A DNA stretch of 64,000 nucleotides from Breviolum minutum Mf 1.05b.01 (taxonomy: Eukaryota > Sar > Dinophyceae > Suessiales > Symbiodiniaceae). This document shows positions 1-12,700 of this stretch, in pieces. The translations under genes were made by a program, and so were the position numbers. The stretch lies in contig DF239083.1 of the NCBI GenBank assembly GCA_000507305.1, positions 61,713-125,712 on the forward strand, read 5' to 3'. Under the pieces are notes generated by a model. The model saw nothing but the letters and a program-made list of their open reading frames with translations, did no database searches and had not been told where the DNA came from. The stretch's first letter is position 1; each line of letters starts with the position of its first letter.

Positions 1-312
1 AAAATCTTAATTTTATAAAATATATTAATATATTATATTTTTTTTTATTCGTTTTTGTTTTTGGCATTACCTCAATCGATTTTGAAGATTTAGCATGAAT
101 TGAATTATTCAATGAACATCAAATGAAATACATATTGTTGGAAGAAATCCTGCACCACCTGGGATGTATAAAACACTGGTAAATCATAGGATAAACTACC
201 AACCTCAACTGGTTAGCTGGACTTCTGAACCATCACATACCTGAAGGGATGTCAAGGGTATCAACTTTTCGGCCCTGTTGTTTTGGGGCAGACATTTTAC
301 ACCCGACTGGAC
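1..312. other. No exon seen; AT-rich intron with inverted-repeat element
   Basis: I see no supported coding sequence. The stretch holds A/T-rich DNA and a TA-flanked inverted-repeat element at about 133-239, listed separately. Confidence 0.5.
133..239. mobile_element. Family B MITE-like element, copy 1 (degenerate)
   Basis: The left arm reads TATTGTTGGAAGAAATCCTG and continues into CACCACCTGGGATGTATAAA, as in better copies at 29.8 and 61.6 kb. The interior has ACCAACCTCAACTGGTTAGC. The right arm is eroded. Non-autonomous, no coding capacity. Confidence 0.6.
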
Positions 313-731
313 GACTCCACTCCAAGGTGCTCGTCTTCCAAGTCCACAACGACCTGCAGGAGCTTCAGTTTGTTCATCATTAGACGTCCGAAAAGTCTGG
401 GAACTGGTTATGATGGGGAAGCCCATGTTCAAGTACGAGTGGATCAAAAAACGGCAATTCATAAAAGGGTGAAATATATTCATCTATATAAGTACTAAGT
501 TAATCTAAGTTACTTATCAGATCTTATTATGCATCTTATCATCTGTCATATTACCTATCTCTTTTTTTTAATTCTTTTTCTGATGTGTTTTTGGAACACC
601 TTCCTTTTTTGAATCTTTGCAAAATCCCCAACGGTTGCAAGAAACAAACGACGCCCCAGCCTTCGATTCCTTGGATGCTGGTCCCGGTGGCGCGGAAGGC
701 ATCTTCTTGGCTGCAGGAGCTTCAGGATCTC
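313..731 (-). CDS. Minus-gene exons at the left edge (acidic and Ala/Pro/Lys-rich)
   Basis: Two candidate exons. 313-353 follows CTCCTGCAG and reads VVVDLEDEHLGVE before a GT donor. 653-731 follows TTGCCCAG and in one frame reads DPEAPAAKKMPSAPPGPASK, a low-complexity Ala/Pro/Lys stretch like a protein tail. For 653-731 the phase-0 frame instead gives EILKLLQPRRC, so the frame is unresolved. They match the acidic and Pro-rich exons up to 6 kb better than the coiled coil further right. Confidence 0.35.
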
Positions 732-3700
732 CTGGGCAATTTTCCAGGTCAAGAATACTTCGTAAGGGTAGACCAATGTTAGGTGCTACCACCTACTGTT
801 ACTACTTGTTGGGGAGGCTTAACTTCAGATACCTTGGTGAATTTGTGTCAACTTGATATTATCAGTTGATGGAAGACATCCTGCTAACCAGTTCATAGGT
901 AGCACACTGCAAATCTCACCATTTATACCAGTTCTTGAGGCTGCAAAGTGGATTTCATTAAATTGATCTAAACTACAGAGGTTTAAACATCTTCAAGACA
1001 TCGGCAATTTTAGTTGATTCAAATGATTGAAATTGCCCTGAACTTAGTCGAAGCTGACTAGGTCCCAAACAGAAGCTGAAAATGATAAAATTCCTCAATA
1101 TTTTTTTCAAGAACAGGACTTCATGACCTCATGGTTTCATTGCCTTCACATCAAGAGCATGCTTTGAGTCAAATTCTCTCTCTCTCTCTCTCTCTCTCTT
1201 GTCACATGGAAGCTGTCATCAAAGCAGCTACATGTGCCACGACGGGTCCACGTCCTCGCATCTTCTTTGCCGGGTTTGCCATCATCACCTACTCCAGGGG
1301 CACAGGTGAGGAAACCACGAGCTTTGACCATCGCACATATCATGGCGTTGTTTACATATCCTATGCGATGGTGGTGGTTCAACAGAAAGTGGACAGCCAA
1401 ACCAACAAATAAGGAAGATCCCTTTACAAGTTTTGAGCACCATTCTCTACTTCCATGATTTTTTCGGGCCTGATAAATTTCAAAGAATGATTGTCCTTGC
1501 AACGCAACACAATATGTCATCTTTGTCTACTTTTAATTCAAACAAAAGGAGGACCTTCCAAGTAGATAACATCCGATAAACCCCTGCCTTTGCCAAATCT
1601 GCTAAAGGAATCGGAACCTTTCGCTTTCCCTCAGAGGTGGTGGCTCAGTGTGGAATTAGGACCTCCCAAAGAATGTACAGTGTACCATTGGTACCATCTA
1701 CCATGGCTTCACATACATGTTCACACACTTTAACGCCAAAGAGTCAAAGAGACCTAACATTATGATATGTATATATATATATAGCTACATTTCAATAAAC
1801 CATACTTCTCAACTTTTAGGCATCGCGGCATCACTTTAGATCCACCATCATAGGTCCAAACGGTTTCACCCGGTTTCCAGAAAGGGGGAGTTGACAGGTT
1901 GCTCAGCTGAGGTCACCCCGCCGCATTGGAGCTCGCCGCCTCGCTGGCAGCCTCCACCTTACCCCAAAATGGATGGTGAAAATAATGGAAACCCCTGTTA
2001 AAATTGGATGATTTGGAGGAAAACCCACTATTTTTGGAAACATCCATATCAGAAATATGGCTGACCTTAGTTGAAAGACTCTTGAGAGGTAGTTGGTTTT
2101 GGTTGATTTAAAATAGATATTTGGCAAATTCTGAAAGTATAGAGTATATACCAGATCCTGCAGGAGTTCAGCAATGAAGAATACTGCTAAACTTAAACCA
2201 TGATTTTTCTTTTCGGTTTTGCTGGGGGATTCGCCAAAACACCATGATGTGAGATCCCCTTAAGAGATGAATTTAAAGGTGACAGCACTACCAGGTGTCT
2301 AAATCAAGAGTCTTTCCATGTTCGGACCTTTGGGAAAGTTCACTTTCCAACATCCAGTGACATCCAACAAATCACGCGTTTTTTTCGGGCAAAAAACATA
2401 TTTCACCACATTGAATCCCAACAACTTTGGTGGAAAATGCCCCCCCCTAAACGAATCCAAACGACACAGAGATTTCTGATGTCAAGCTGGCTTAGGTCCT
2501 CCAAACCGTTTCCCCAAATGACAAAAAGTTGTGCGACAAAACATTGTGATTCATCCAATCATCTTATTTTTGCATGTGGATCAACTGTTTCATAGGCCAA
2601 TTCATCTTCCCATCCCCATCATGATTTGCCGTTCTCTGCCCAAATCATGTGAACCTGCGCTTCTTTCTCATTTGAAGTTTCCTTCGCCTCGACCTGCAAA
2701 TATCTGTTCATTGGTCACCGTGAAGTTTTGTTTACTCCGGCCAGGGTCTGAAGATCGTTTTTGTCATTTTTCCAGCAATTTGCAATATTGAACTTTCCAA
2801 AAAGGGAAACATTTTCCACTCCACTCCTCCTGCTTGGCATTTTTGGAAGATGATCTTCCTTTTCCCTCCATGTGGTTTTTCCCGTGATGGTTCCCTGGAG
2901 AACCATAGCTTCAAATCCACCCCCCCCAACCAACCAAGTTGCTGTGTGGGCCTCAGCCTCGATCGGAGCTTCAACCTCAACCTGTTGGCATGGTGGGAAG
3001 TTAGGATTTTACCCATGGCAGTATCCTAACAAAAAAACTGGTCTGTTTTGGCACTTGGAATTCACTCGGTACTCAACCAAAAGTACCAGAAGCAACTAGA
3101 ATCCAATGTCTGTTTTTTGATCATCTCCAAAGATTGACACATCATTTCACGATTTGTCAAATTGGAGACTCCTTTCGATATTATCGAAACATCAAGCACC
3201 TCTCAAACAAATTCCTGGTTCAATCAGTTCAATCCACTCAAACTTGGCACTGTGCCATCAAAAAACCGTACATGGGAAATCCTAAGAACATGCCATCCCC
3301 CGAGGTAAATCTTAAACAATCTGTCTCCCAAAGGCCATATGAAAAACCTTTTTTGAGGTAATTGGCAAGCAAGGCACTTCCAAACCAAGAACACAGTACT
3401 TTCCAAGCCACACTACATGTACCACAACCTTCTTTTCACATTAAGGGTGGCCAAAATCTCGCAATTTGCCTAGAAATCCTCGGTTTAACCGTTGGCACCT
3501 CTGCCTCTCTGGGCGCGTGGACCGTTTTGGGCACCTCCGCTGTTTGGGTTGTGGATGAGGTAATGGAGCTATGGGTTTTTCAGGGACAACATACTGTATA
3601 AATGTAAAGGTAGATGTCCGCAAAAATGAGATTAATCATTATTTTTGTAAGTTATAGGTGTATTAGGTGTCTTAATTGGAGAGTGCTGATATTCAAACAA

Positions 3701-6700
3701 TGTATCTAAATATAAACAGTTCGAGTTATCTTGGATTGGTGACAACCCAGATGTCTTGCTGTTTCTACAGTGTGACACTCCTCAGAAAACCAATCTGAAG
3801 TTGCAACTCCAATGTGTTTCTAAGTTTGTATAGTAAGTACACTATATAAACTTATTGGATATGATTGGATGAGAAACGAATACATTCAACAAACACTTCG
3901 CAATCAGACTTTTTTTGGAAATGAAGACTTTGCGAGCGTGATTCACCTTCAAAAGCAATCCCTCCTCCAAAAAAAACGGAACATATCACATCTTACATCT
4001 TGAATATCAAGAAGGGTTGACCACCGAAACATGATGATGGCCCGCCCATCAAATTGTGCGATCAACCAACCAGTATTTGATATCTTCATATGTATCTTTC
4101 ACCACCAGCATCCATCTACAATATCTCGCCTCTTCAGTTGCATCTTCTTCGGCCACTTCTACCACAGCCTGACAATTTCAGGTGAATCCTGTTCAGAACG
4201 TGATAAGATATCCATCCAAAATGGGAAGGTCTTCCATATTTTTTCCAACCATTCACCACGCGATATGTCAATTTGTTTGGGGATATGTATGCGGTACATT
4301 TATCTCACGTCAGCACAAACAACCATCTGACAAACTTGCCTTGAACATCACACCCTTCCCAACATGACTGATTGGAACAAACCTCCAGCACAACAAAAAG
4401 TTAGAGGCAAACCTATATAATTGAAAATCAGCCAGTACCACTCTTAATAATTAGCTGAAATCCGGTTTAAATCACCGGTTGTGGTTGGTAGTTGATCCCA
4501 TGATTTACCAAAGTTTTATAAACATCCAAACGGTGGTTGGCCTTGGGATTTCTTCCAAACAACCAACAAAATATGAGACGCAGCAGCTCAAAACTCCCAC
4601 AAATCGACCTCCTCAGCGGCGTCCAACCTTGGTCTAACCCCCAACATGTGCAGTACCCTCAGGCAAACAGATTCCAACCAACGTGTGTGTGTGTGTGTGA
4701 ATGGTGTTTGTTGAGACTGAACATTTTTTATAAGCGCACACGGTTTCAAGATATTGCATTATACTGATGCTAGAGGATTTCATCCAGAAATCATATCAGG
4801 AGAGTATTAACGCCCTGAGATGCTGATCAGAGTCTCCAAAAATAGCAATCCGACCACCCACTAAGATTCACCAAACAAAGCGAATTCATCTCCTTGAGTC
4901 ACTCACGTTGTCTCCGTCTCCGCAGCCTTCATCTCAATCTGTGCAGGTGATCGGGATGGTCACAGGTAGGTTGCCAGTCTAAGGGGTTCAAAGGTTTAGG
5001 ATGGGCCCGGCATCAATGTCCTACGATAATGGTTGTACAATGCCAGCAACTAAGCAAACCCATCAGGATAACAACACCAAACTCTGGTTCCAATCATCTT
5101 GTCGTTGAGATGCTGATGAATTGACCATCGAAATCAGCCAATGGCGAAAGGGATCTCCAAGAAACCCATCAGACTCCACTGAGAAACGGGTCGACCTCTT
5201 TTCCATAGACTTCGTCAGGAGGAATTTCATGGACTTCTGCGGGGGGCCTTAACTTCCCATGGAGGCTGGAAAAATTCCGGTGATTTCTCGGGGATTTCAT
5301 GACTCCGGGGTGTGAAAAAACATTCAAATCCCATTTGATTCGGGGTAAACTCGCAAAGTCTCAATAAAATCCAGAAGGACTTTGATGTGGGTGAAAACCC
5401 AGAATTGATGATCTGACCCGGAAATATTGCACCCAGATGACTGGCAAAAAAATTGCAGGCAAAACCCGACTATTAATAGACTATCAGTTCTAGCACCAGG
5501 AGTACAGCCATCATTTTTTAGGCTTCTCCAATACCCAAGCCGCACTCAGAAGCCGACGATGTGTTCACCGCTTCTGCAACTTGTGTTGCCTCTCGTTTTC
5601 ATTGGTAACCAGTCCGGAGGCAACCGGGATTCACTGACGTTTCATGCAAAATACAAACGATTTGACTACATTGACCAACAACAATACATTTAGAACGAGT
5701 GATTTTCAGTACCTCATTTGTGGCTTCATGTGGTTTCTGGTTCAACTTTAAAAGGCTAGTCTTTGGGTTGAATTTGTTTGTTACCAACCTGAAAAGCAAG
5801 AGATCATTTTGGTAGGTTCTATGTTACAAACTCACCTTTTCAATGATGATTTTGCATCAAGCTTACGAGATGGATAGCAATCAAAGGAAGAGATACTGAC
5901 AAATTGGTTGTAAAGGCCCCACCCAGCTGGTGCAACACCAAATGACTGGACATCACATGACCTCCGGTTGCATTTCTTCTTGAGGAACATCTTCTTGAGG
6001 AAGAACTTCCTCGAACGATGGCCTCAGGCAGAATCTCAAACAAAAACAAATGCAGGAACCTCATGAAAAGGCCACGACATTCCATGGTGGCAAAGGATTT
6101 TACAAATAAGCTCATACAAGGTCGCTGTAAAGGCCATTTTGGGAGCACTTCCGGTAAGGTCACCGGAAGTAAGCCATGTCTAATGATGACATTGTCACAG
6201 AAAAACCTGCAAGACCTGAGAACTCAAACATAATGGCTCCACTAAAAAACAACTCTCAACACTCATAATGGAGAAATCCTAAGATTTCTTAGCCTTTTGA
6301 AGCTGCATTCTCCTGAAGGCATCCAAGTGAATGAACTTAGACCCCCCACAGTGGCATCGTCTCTATCTCTGTTTTTGATGATGCCTCTGCCTGTCAAAGC
6401 TCTCGAAATCTGATGAAGAAGAAACGTGTGATGTTTCTCATGATTGATTAATTTTGATTAACTCTCTATAATATATAGTATATATATACATTATAGAAAA
6501 CGCTTCCATTGGCCACTAATCATATTGCATATTTAATTGGAATGATACTCACCACAGTTTGCATGTGCATTGCATATGTTGTAAGTCTTTGATGCAAGAC
6601 CTGGCTGCACTGTCAAGCTCTTCACCTTTGTCACATAAGACAAAAACATATATCAATTATTCATAGTGTTTTAAGAACAGCTTCGTAAATGGCTCCTACA

Positions 6701-9700
6701 GATTTGCAAATACTTCAACTATATCAAGATTCCAGTACGTTTATGTATATATGATTCACAAATCATATATATATATATACATAGTATACTTCTTGCAAAA
6801 TCAAAACATATTAAAACTAGTTCCTACCCCCTACTCCCCCAAAACACGTAGAAAGTTCTAAGCAGGCTCAAAAGCATGCATTATCTGTAAGCCATTTTCC
6901 AATTCAATATAATTTAATCACAATCTTCGCAAAAGATCCAATGGGATTAAAGAATGAACTTCTAAACATCAGATCAAAAGACTAAAGGAGCATTTCCCAC
7001 ATTCAACCACCATTCCCCCGGCTCAAACCCGCTCTGAGTCAACTTTCCATTCCGCCTCCTTCTCCAGCAGCTCGATTTTGTGGCGCTCAGCAACTACCAA
7101 CTTTTCGCTTTCTTCAAGCTTTCCCTGACTTTCTTCAAGCTTTCCCTGACCGAAGCGACTTTGTGTTCGTAGTGGATGAGGGAATTGGAACCAATTCGAC
7201 GGCGCATTCTTTGGTCAAATGAACAGAACATCTAGAGCATGTCGTGCACTACAGTACATCATGGTATGTTTGAGCATAAATAAACTTCAACTACACACTA
7301 GCAACACAACATGGACAAATCAACATGGAACCCTGTGAAAAGAAGGTTCTGACTGTGCAAATCATAGTGAAATCATCCACTTGTAACGGTTCCAACCGTT
7401 GGATTCTAAGACTTCTCATGCGTTATATATCCAAGGCCAAATCCGTCGGGACCGAATTGTCGCCTTGAGCTGCTTGAGTTCTTCTCTGACTTTGGTCACT
7501 TCTGCCTTCCGAGCCAAAACTCGAGGGTCTTGAAGGGTGACCGGTGACCATGTTTAATGGAGATGTTGCGCATTTGGATGCTGATGCTGAAATCTTGGTG
7601 GGAATGATTTATGAATACCTGGTGATCATGGTTCATGAATACATGACAATACATGATACATGCATCTCACAACTTTCAGGATGAATTTTACATTGCTTAA
7701 TAATCTGTCCTCTGCCAAATTAAATCGCCGAACTCATTGGAACAATACCCATTTGCAAAGAAAAAACATCCACCATCCGAACATGTTCAAGTCACCAACC
7801 TTCACCAAGTGTTGTGAAGGTCACAGGAAGTGGATCCCGGCCCCACCTGTGCTTCACCACTAGAGGCTGTGCTCGCTTTCCTTGACACCCAAATGGTGGG
7901 TGTTGGTTCGTTCCCCCCAAATGGTAACCCTTGGGAAACCAGTCCCTGTGAAATGACGTGTTCAGAAAACCACTGAACTGCGGCGACTTAACTCACCAGT
8001 TTTGAGAAAGAAACCTGATTCAAAGAAGCAACCATGCTGGTGTAAGGCAAACAGGATGTTTGCGTATCTCAAAATCTTATAGAATCTTGTAGCAAAGAAT
8101 CAAATGGTCATTCCCCAAAAACAGGGATGGGCCAACCTCCTTTCTAGCACAAAACAAACAGTTGTAGTCTTGTAGGATGCCGTAGGTATAGGCTTTCATC
8201 GTATCTCATCTATAGATCTATGATCTACTCTGGTTGCGCGGCCAACTGAAATTTTGGTAATTTTCAATTTGTTTCAACAGAAACACACAGGCTCATCTTC
8301 CATTCACATAGAGGCATGAAATGTGCTGTCAAACTTGTATGCGCAAAGACCCTGCGATGATCATTCTTTCAATCTTACTCATCCCATGTCTTTGACTTTC
8401 TCACTTATTCACCATTCAATGCAATGCAGGGATTCACTTAAGAGTACAGATTCGGGTTATCTTAAAAAATGCCCTCCCTTGACATGAAACAAACAACAAT
8501 TCATTTGGGGGTAAATTTGAGTTCACACTTCCAAGAGTCATCTTCTCAAGCTCTTCCTGCAATTTTTTGTTCTGAGCCTTCCAGGGGCGAGCGACAACGT
8601 CGATGCTGAAGTGACAGGGATGGCATCTTCTAGGGTTTCACAACTAATTGTTACAACCTACATGGCTACAACTGACTGAGTCCTGCAACAAACACCTGGC
8701 AGCTCTGCATGGGCAACATGACAACTTTGCGCAACGGAGCGGACAAAAATCATCCGTAGGATACCAGAGGTAGTTATGATGGATTCTAGGAAACTACCCA
8801 GGAGCGTGGACAAACTTCTCGGTAGATTAACAAAATAAGGTGGATTCAACTTTACATCAACAAAACAAATAAGTTGTCTTTGCTCCAGCAATCAAACACT
8901 TGCAGCCTTTATTGCGGAAAATTCCACCCCAAATCAATGTTTCTCAGCCGCCTTGAGTTCTGTCATGAGTTTTTCATCTCCATCAATACGTTTCATTTGC
9001 AACCTTAGCGTCGAAAAACTCGTGGGAACCCAACGGCAAAGAGGTTGACAAGTTCATCCCATTGCCTCAAGCCGTAGGTCTGTAAAGGCCAGCGCCAGGT
9101 AAGTGATGTCCGTGGCAAGTTTACTACTTGGTTCCCCGAAGACTTCTGCTTACTCCCCATCTGCATTTTTCATGCATCAGGATGTTGATTTATAGCTGAT
9201 GATGGTGGATATATTATATATAGACATAGAGATGTGTTGGAAAACAGCTTCCAATATTCTTACAATCTACTCTGAGTAAACAATACCATTACAATATCTA
9301 CAGTACATCATTGTGGTGTGTTGAAATCATGTTTCACGTGTCCTTTAAACTTTAGTTCATAAGAATCCGTATCTACTCAAGTTTTACCATTCCATCTATA
9401 TACCTTGCGTGCATTCCTGAAAACAATACGAGAAAACTTGACGAAAACTCATCTGAACCCAAGCGATGCATTCGCCTCATCCAAGCCCAACAACCCAAAG
9501 AATATTGCCCCTCAATTGCTGGGTGATCCAAATCCAAAACCCTGCGGTAACTTCCAGGAGTGCATTTTGGATTTTTTTTTGACCATGTCAGAGCTTGAGA
9601 AATAGCAAGCATTCCAACAGAACAATAGTATGGATTTGGGTTGTATCTGCTCAAGATCCTTCAAACTCAATCTATATTCAAAAGAATCTTACTAAGTACT

Positions 9701-12700
9701 ATAGTGCACCTCTCCCTATTTCGTTCAGTGACTTCTATTTGGACAAAATTGAGAAAACCGGGCTCCCCAGCTGCTTCAAGGAGGCGAGTTGATTTGTTTC
9801 CTTCACCTTTTTCACGCAACAGCGGAGGGTGTACGCCGCAGGTGGACAATTTCGATGGATGTTTTCATGGGTTTGCTTCTTGAAAGACCTGAACCAAAAC
9901 AATCTTGATTCTTCTCATGCCAGTCACGTCACCATGGAAAAAAACATCATGACTTATGGGTGTTCAACAAGAAAAAGAACAAATAGTGTACATAGTATTA
10001 CATAGTTACATGGCCAACAAATTGGTGAAGGTTGGTCAAGGTTTCATAACAAAATTGAAATGTTGTACTACTTCACCAACCAGGATTTCGGTAACGCCGG
10101 GGATTCCCCTTTCTGAGCGCTCCCCTTTGGGGGTGAAGTCGTGCTGCTTAGACTGAAACACGACCAACACGGAGAAACCATGATTAAACAAAACACTGAT
10201 TTTTCCAAAAAGTCTGTCACTATATATAACAACTGTAAATATTGTAAATGACTATGATCTAATATATTATCTGCGATGTCTTGCTGAAACAAGTCTACCT
10301 TGACCAGTCAGTTTTAGGCACCAAAATCAATTCAACATCAACACAGGCAACATTAAGTAGGGGCGCCTGACTGGATTCAAAGGGAAAACATGACAATATG
10401 TTGCAACAAAGATCAAACATGTCTTTTTCCTCAAACGTTCTTAAAAACTTGTTTGTTTGTAATGATTTTCCCCAAACATCTAAACAGCTATATACAGAAA
10501 GTCACAGGCGTGTAATCAAAACCCCTGCGCATCGAACCTGTTTTTGCAACTCCGCATCCTTATTCTTCAATTGAGCCTCCATCTGAGACTTCTCCTTGTG
10601 CAAACTGCTAGGGCCGTCGGAAAAACGTGACTAACGTTTAGCAGGGTGATGGAGATACAAATGAAAATTAACTTGAAAATAGTATTCTATAGTATCACAA
10701 CATCAATCAATGCGCCCTGCAGGATCAGCTTACTAGCAGAGATTACTAGCCAAACTAACCACTTTGTTGGGTCAATGCTCCAGTCTTGACATATCTTACC
10801 CAAGTGACACCCAACTTCCCCCCTCTTGCTCCTGTGTCAAAGCTTGAACCTTGGCCTGTTCATCTGCCAAGGTCTTTTGTGTTTCTTCTGTCTTGGCCTC
10901 CAACAGTGTCATTTTCAGACCTCCTTGTGTGGTAAAAATGTCTATCCCATCCATCAGAAGCTATTTATCTAGAAAATTGTATAAAATGTCGTGCTTTTAT
11001 TACAAGCCAAGGGGCACACAAATCCCACAACAATCACCACAAACGTTGCTTTTCCACTAAACTACAGCGTACAGAGTTTCGCACTAGCTCTTTGGAAGAT
11101 CTCACTTTCCGTTGCCTCCGCCCGGAAAACTATCGTCTACACTCCGAAGAACTGACCCTGAGCAATCTATCAACTAGGAAACTCATCGTCAAAGCCCCCC
11201 CAAATGGGCTGGCTGGGACATCTCTAGGGGGTGGTGTTTCCAATGACTTCATACGGCCTGCAATTCCGAGCCGTCGGTGTTGGTTGGGTTCTTGCTCACT
11301 TGGGCCTCCTTCTCCTTGACACTTTCCTGCATGAAATGCCGACTGTGTCCCTTGATTTGAGCACCCTTTGACAAATGACGGTTTTTCGTGTTGTGCAACT
11401 TGCCTGCCTACTGTGAAGTATCACTAAAACTGAGAAATAATGGGAGATTGCTTCATCATGCTTCATCTTTAAACATCCTTTAAATGGTTGCCTATGGGGA
11501 AGAACTTTCCATTGTCCCACTCTTCCCTGGCTAATGCTCAACTCTCAGTCCACCATTGCACCACCCATGATAGGGGCCTCCAACTTGGTGATCTTCACCG
11601 TCAACTCCGAAGTCTTTGCCTTAGGGGAAACGTTTGCGCGAAATGTTGAATATTTATCCCCCTTCCAATTGACCAGATGGGGTTGTGCACCCCATTTTGT
11701 AGCATAAAATGGGTGCCAACTACAAAATGGGTGTGCGCACCCCAACTGTTGGTTTCTACAAAATGGCTGCACACACCGTCAGATGTGTTGATGTTAAATG
11801 TGCTGTTGGAATGGGTTTGCAACCCATTTTGCAAAAATGGGTCTATCGGAATCGTCATGTATGTAGCCCGAGATGGTTTCTACAAAATGGGTGCTGGAAA
11901 CATTCACGATCAATTAATTCCTGATCAACCTCAAAAGAAAAGCTCTATAAAATGACAAAGATTTTTGAGAGGAGGGTCGATCTACAAAATGGAGTCTACA
12001 AAATGGGGTGGCCCAACCCCACCTACCTTCAAAACCAGGTGGATATCCATTTTATTTTGCGCACGACCCCACCCATTTTGTAAAGGAAACTGGAGGGAGG
12101 ATGAATATTTGAATATCATCATTTGAACCCCCATGGAATGATGTTTAACATTGTTTAACAATTAGGTTTAAACTCCTAAAGAGGACATTTATTGCAAAAC
12201 ATTGAAAACCATGCTGGAAACTGTCAGATCTGACGACTGGGCTTTAAATCCGTTCACTTCGCTCATGGCTGGCTCAGCCGGAAGGCTTTTTCCCAAGGAT
12301 CCAGTGGCCATCCCCATCTCCAAGTGATCCACCCAAAAAAGAACTAAGGCATCTGCTGTGATATTCTTGATGGTGTTGTCTTTCTCCTCCAACTTTTTCA
12401 AGTGCAACCTCAGTCGTGATGGGAAGGAAATCCAACCTTCCGCAGGAGTTTCCTTTCAAGATTTCACTGTCAGATTGCAGTCGTTTGTCCGTTAGTTCAG
12501 CATGCAGGGATTTGCGACTATCCACTTGTTTTTGAAAACCTGGCTTTTGCCGGTGGGAACTTGGGGTCAAACTCTTTGACCGTTGTCAGGTTTTTCACCT
12601 CTTTCACCTGTGGCGTGAGATGAGATCTTCCCTCAATGAATGCTAAGCCAAGATAAATGTAGCATCTGGGAATACACTTACTTACCTGTGGTTGACGAGC

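Noticed and set aside
10816..10920. Frameshift that would make the exon at 10.83 kb a pseudo-exon
   Set aside because: With a GA donor at CAG|GAGCA, used equally by its intact partner at 17077-17142, the extra base falls in the intron and the exon is intact.
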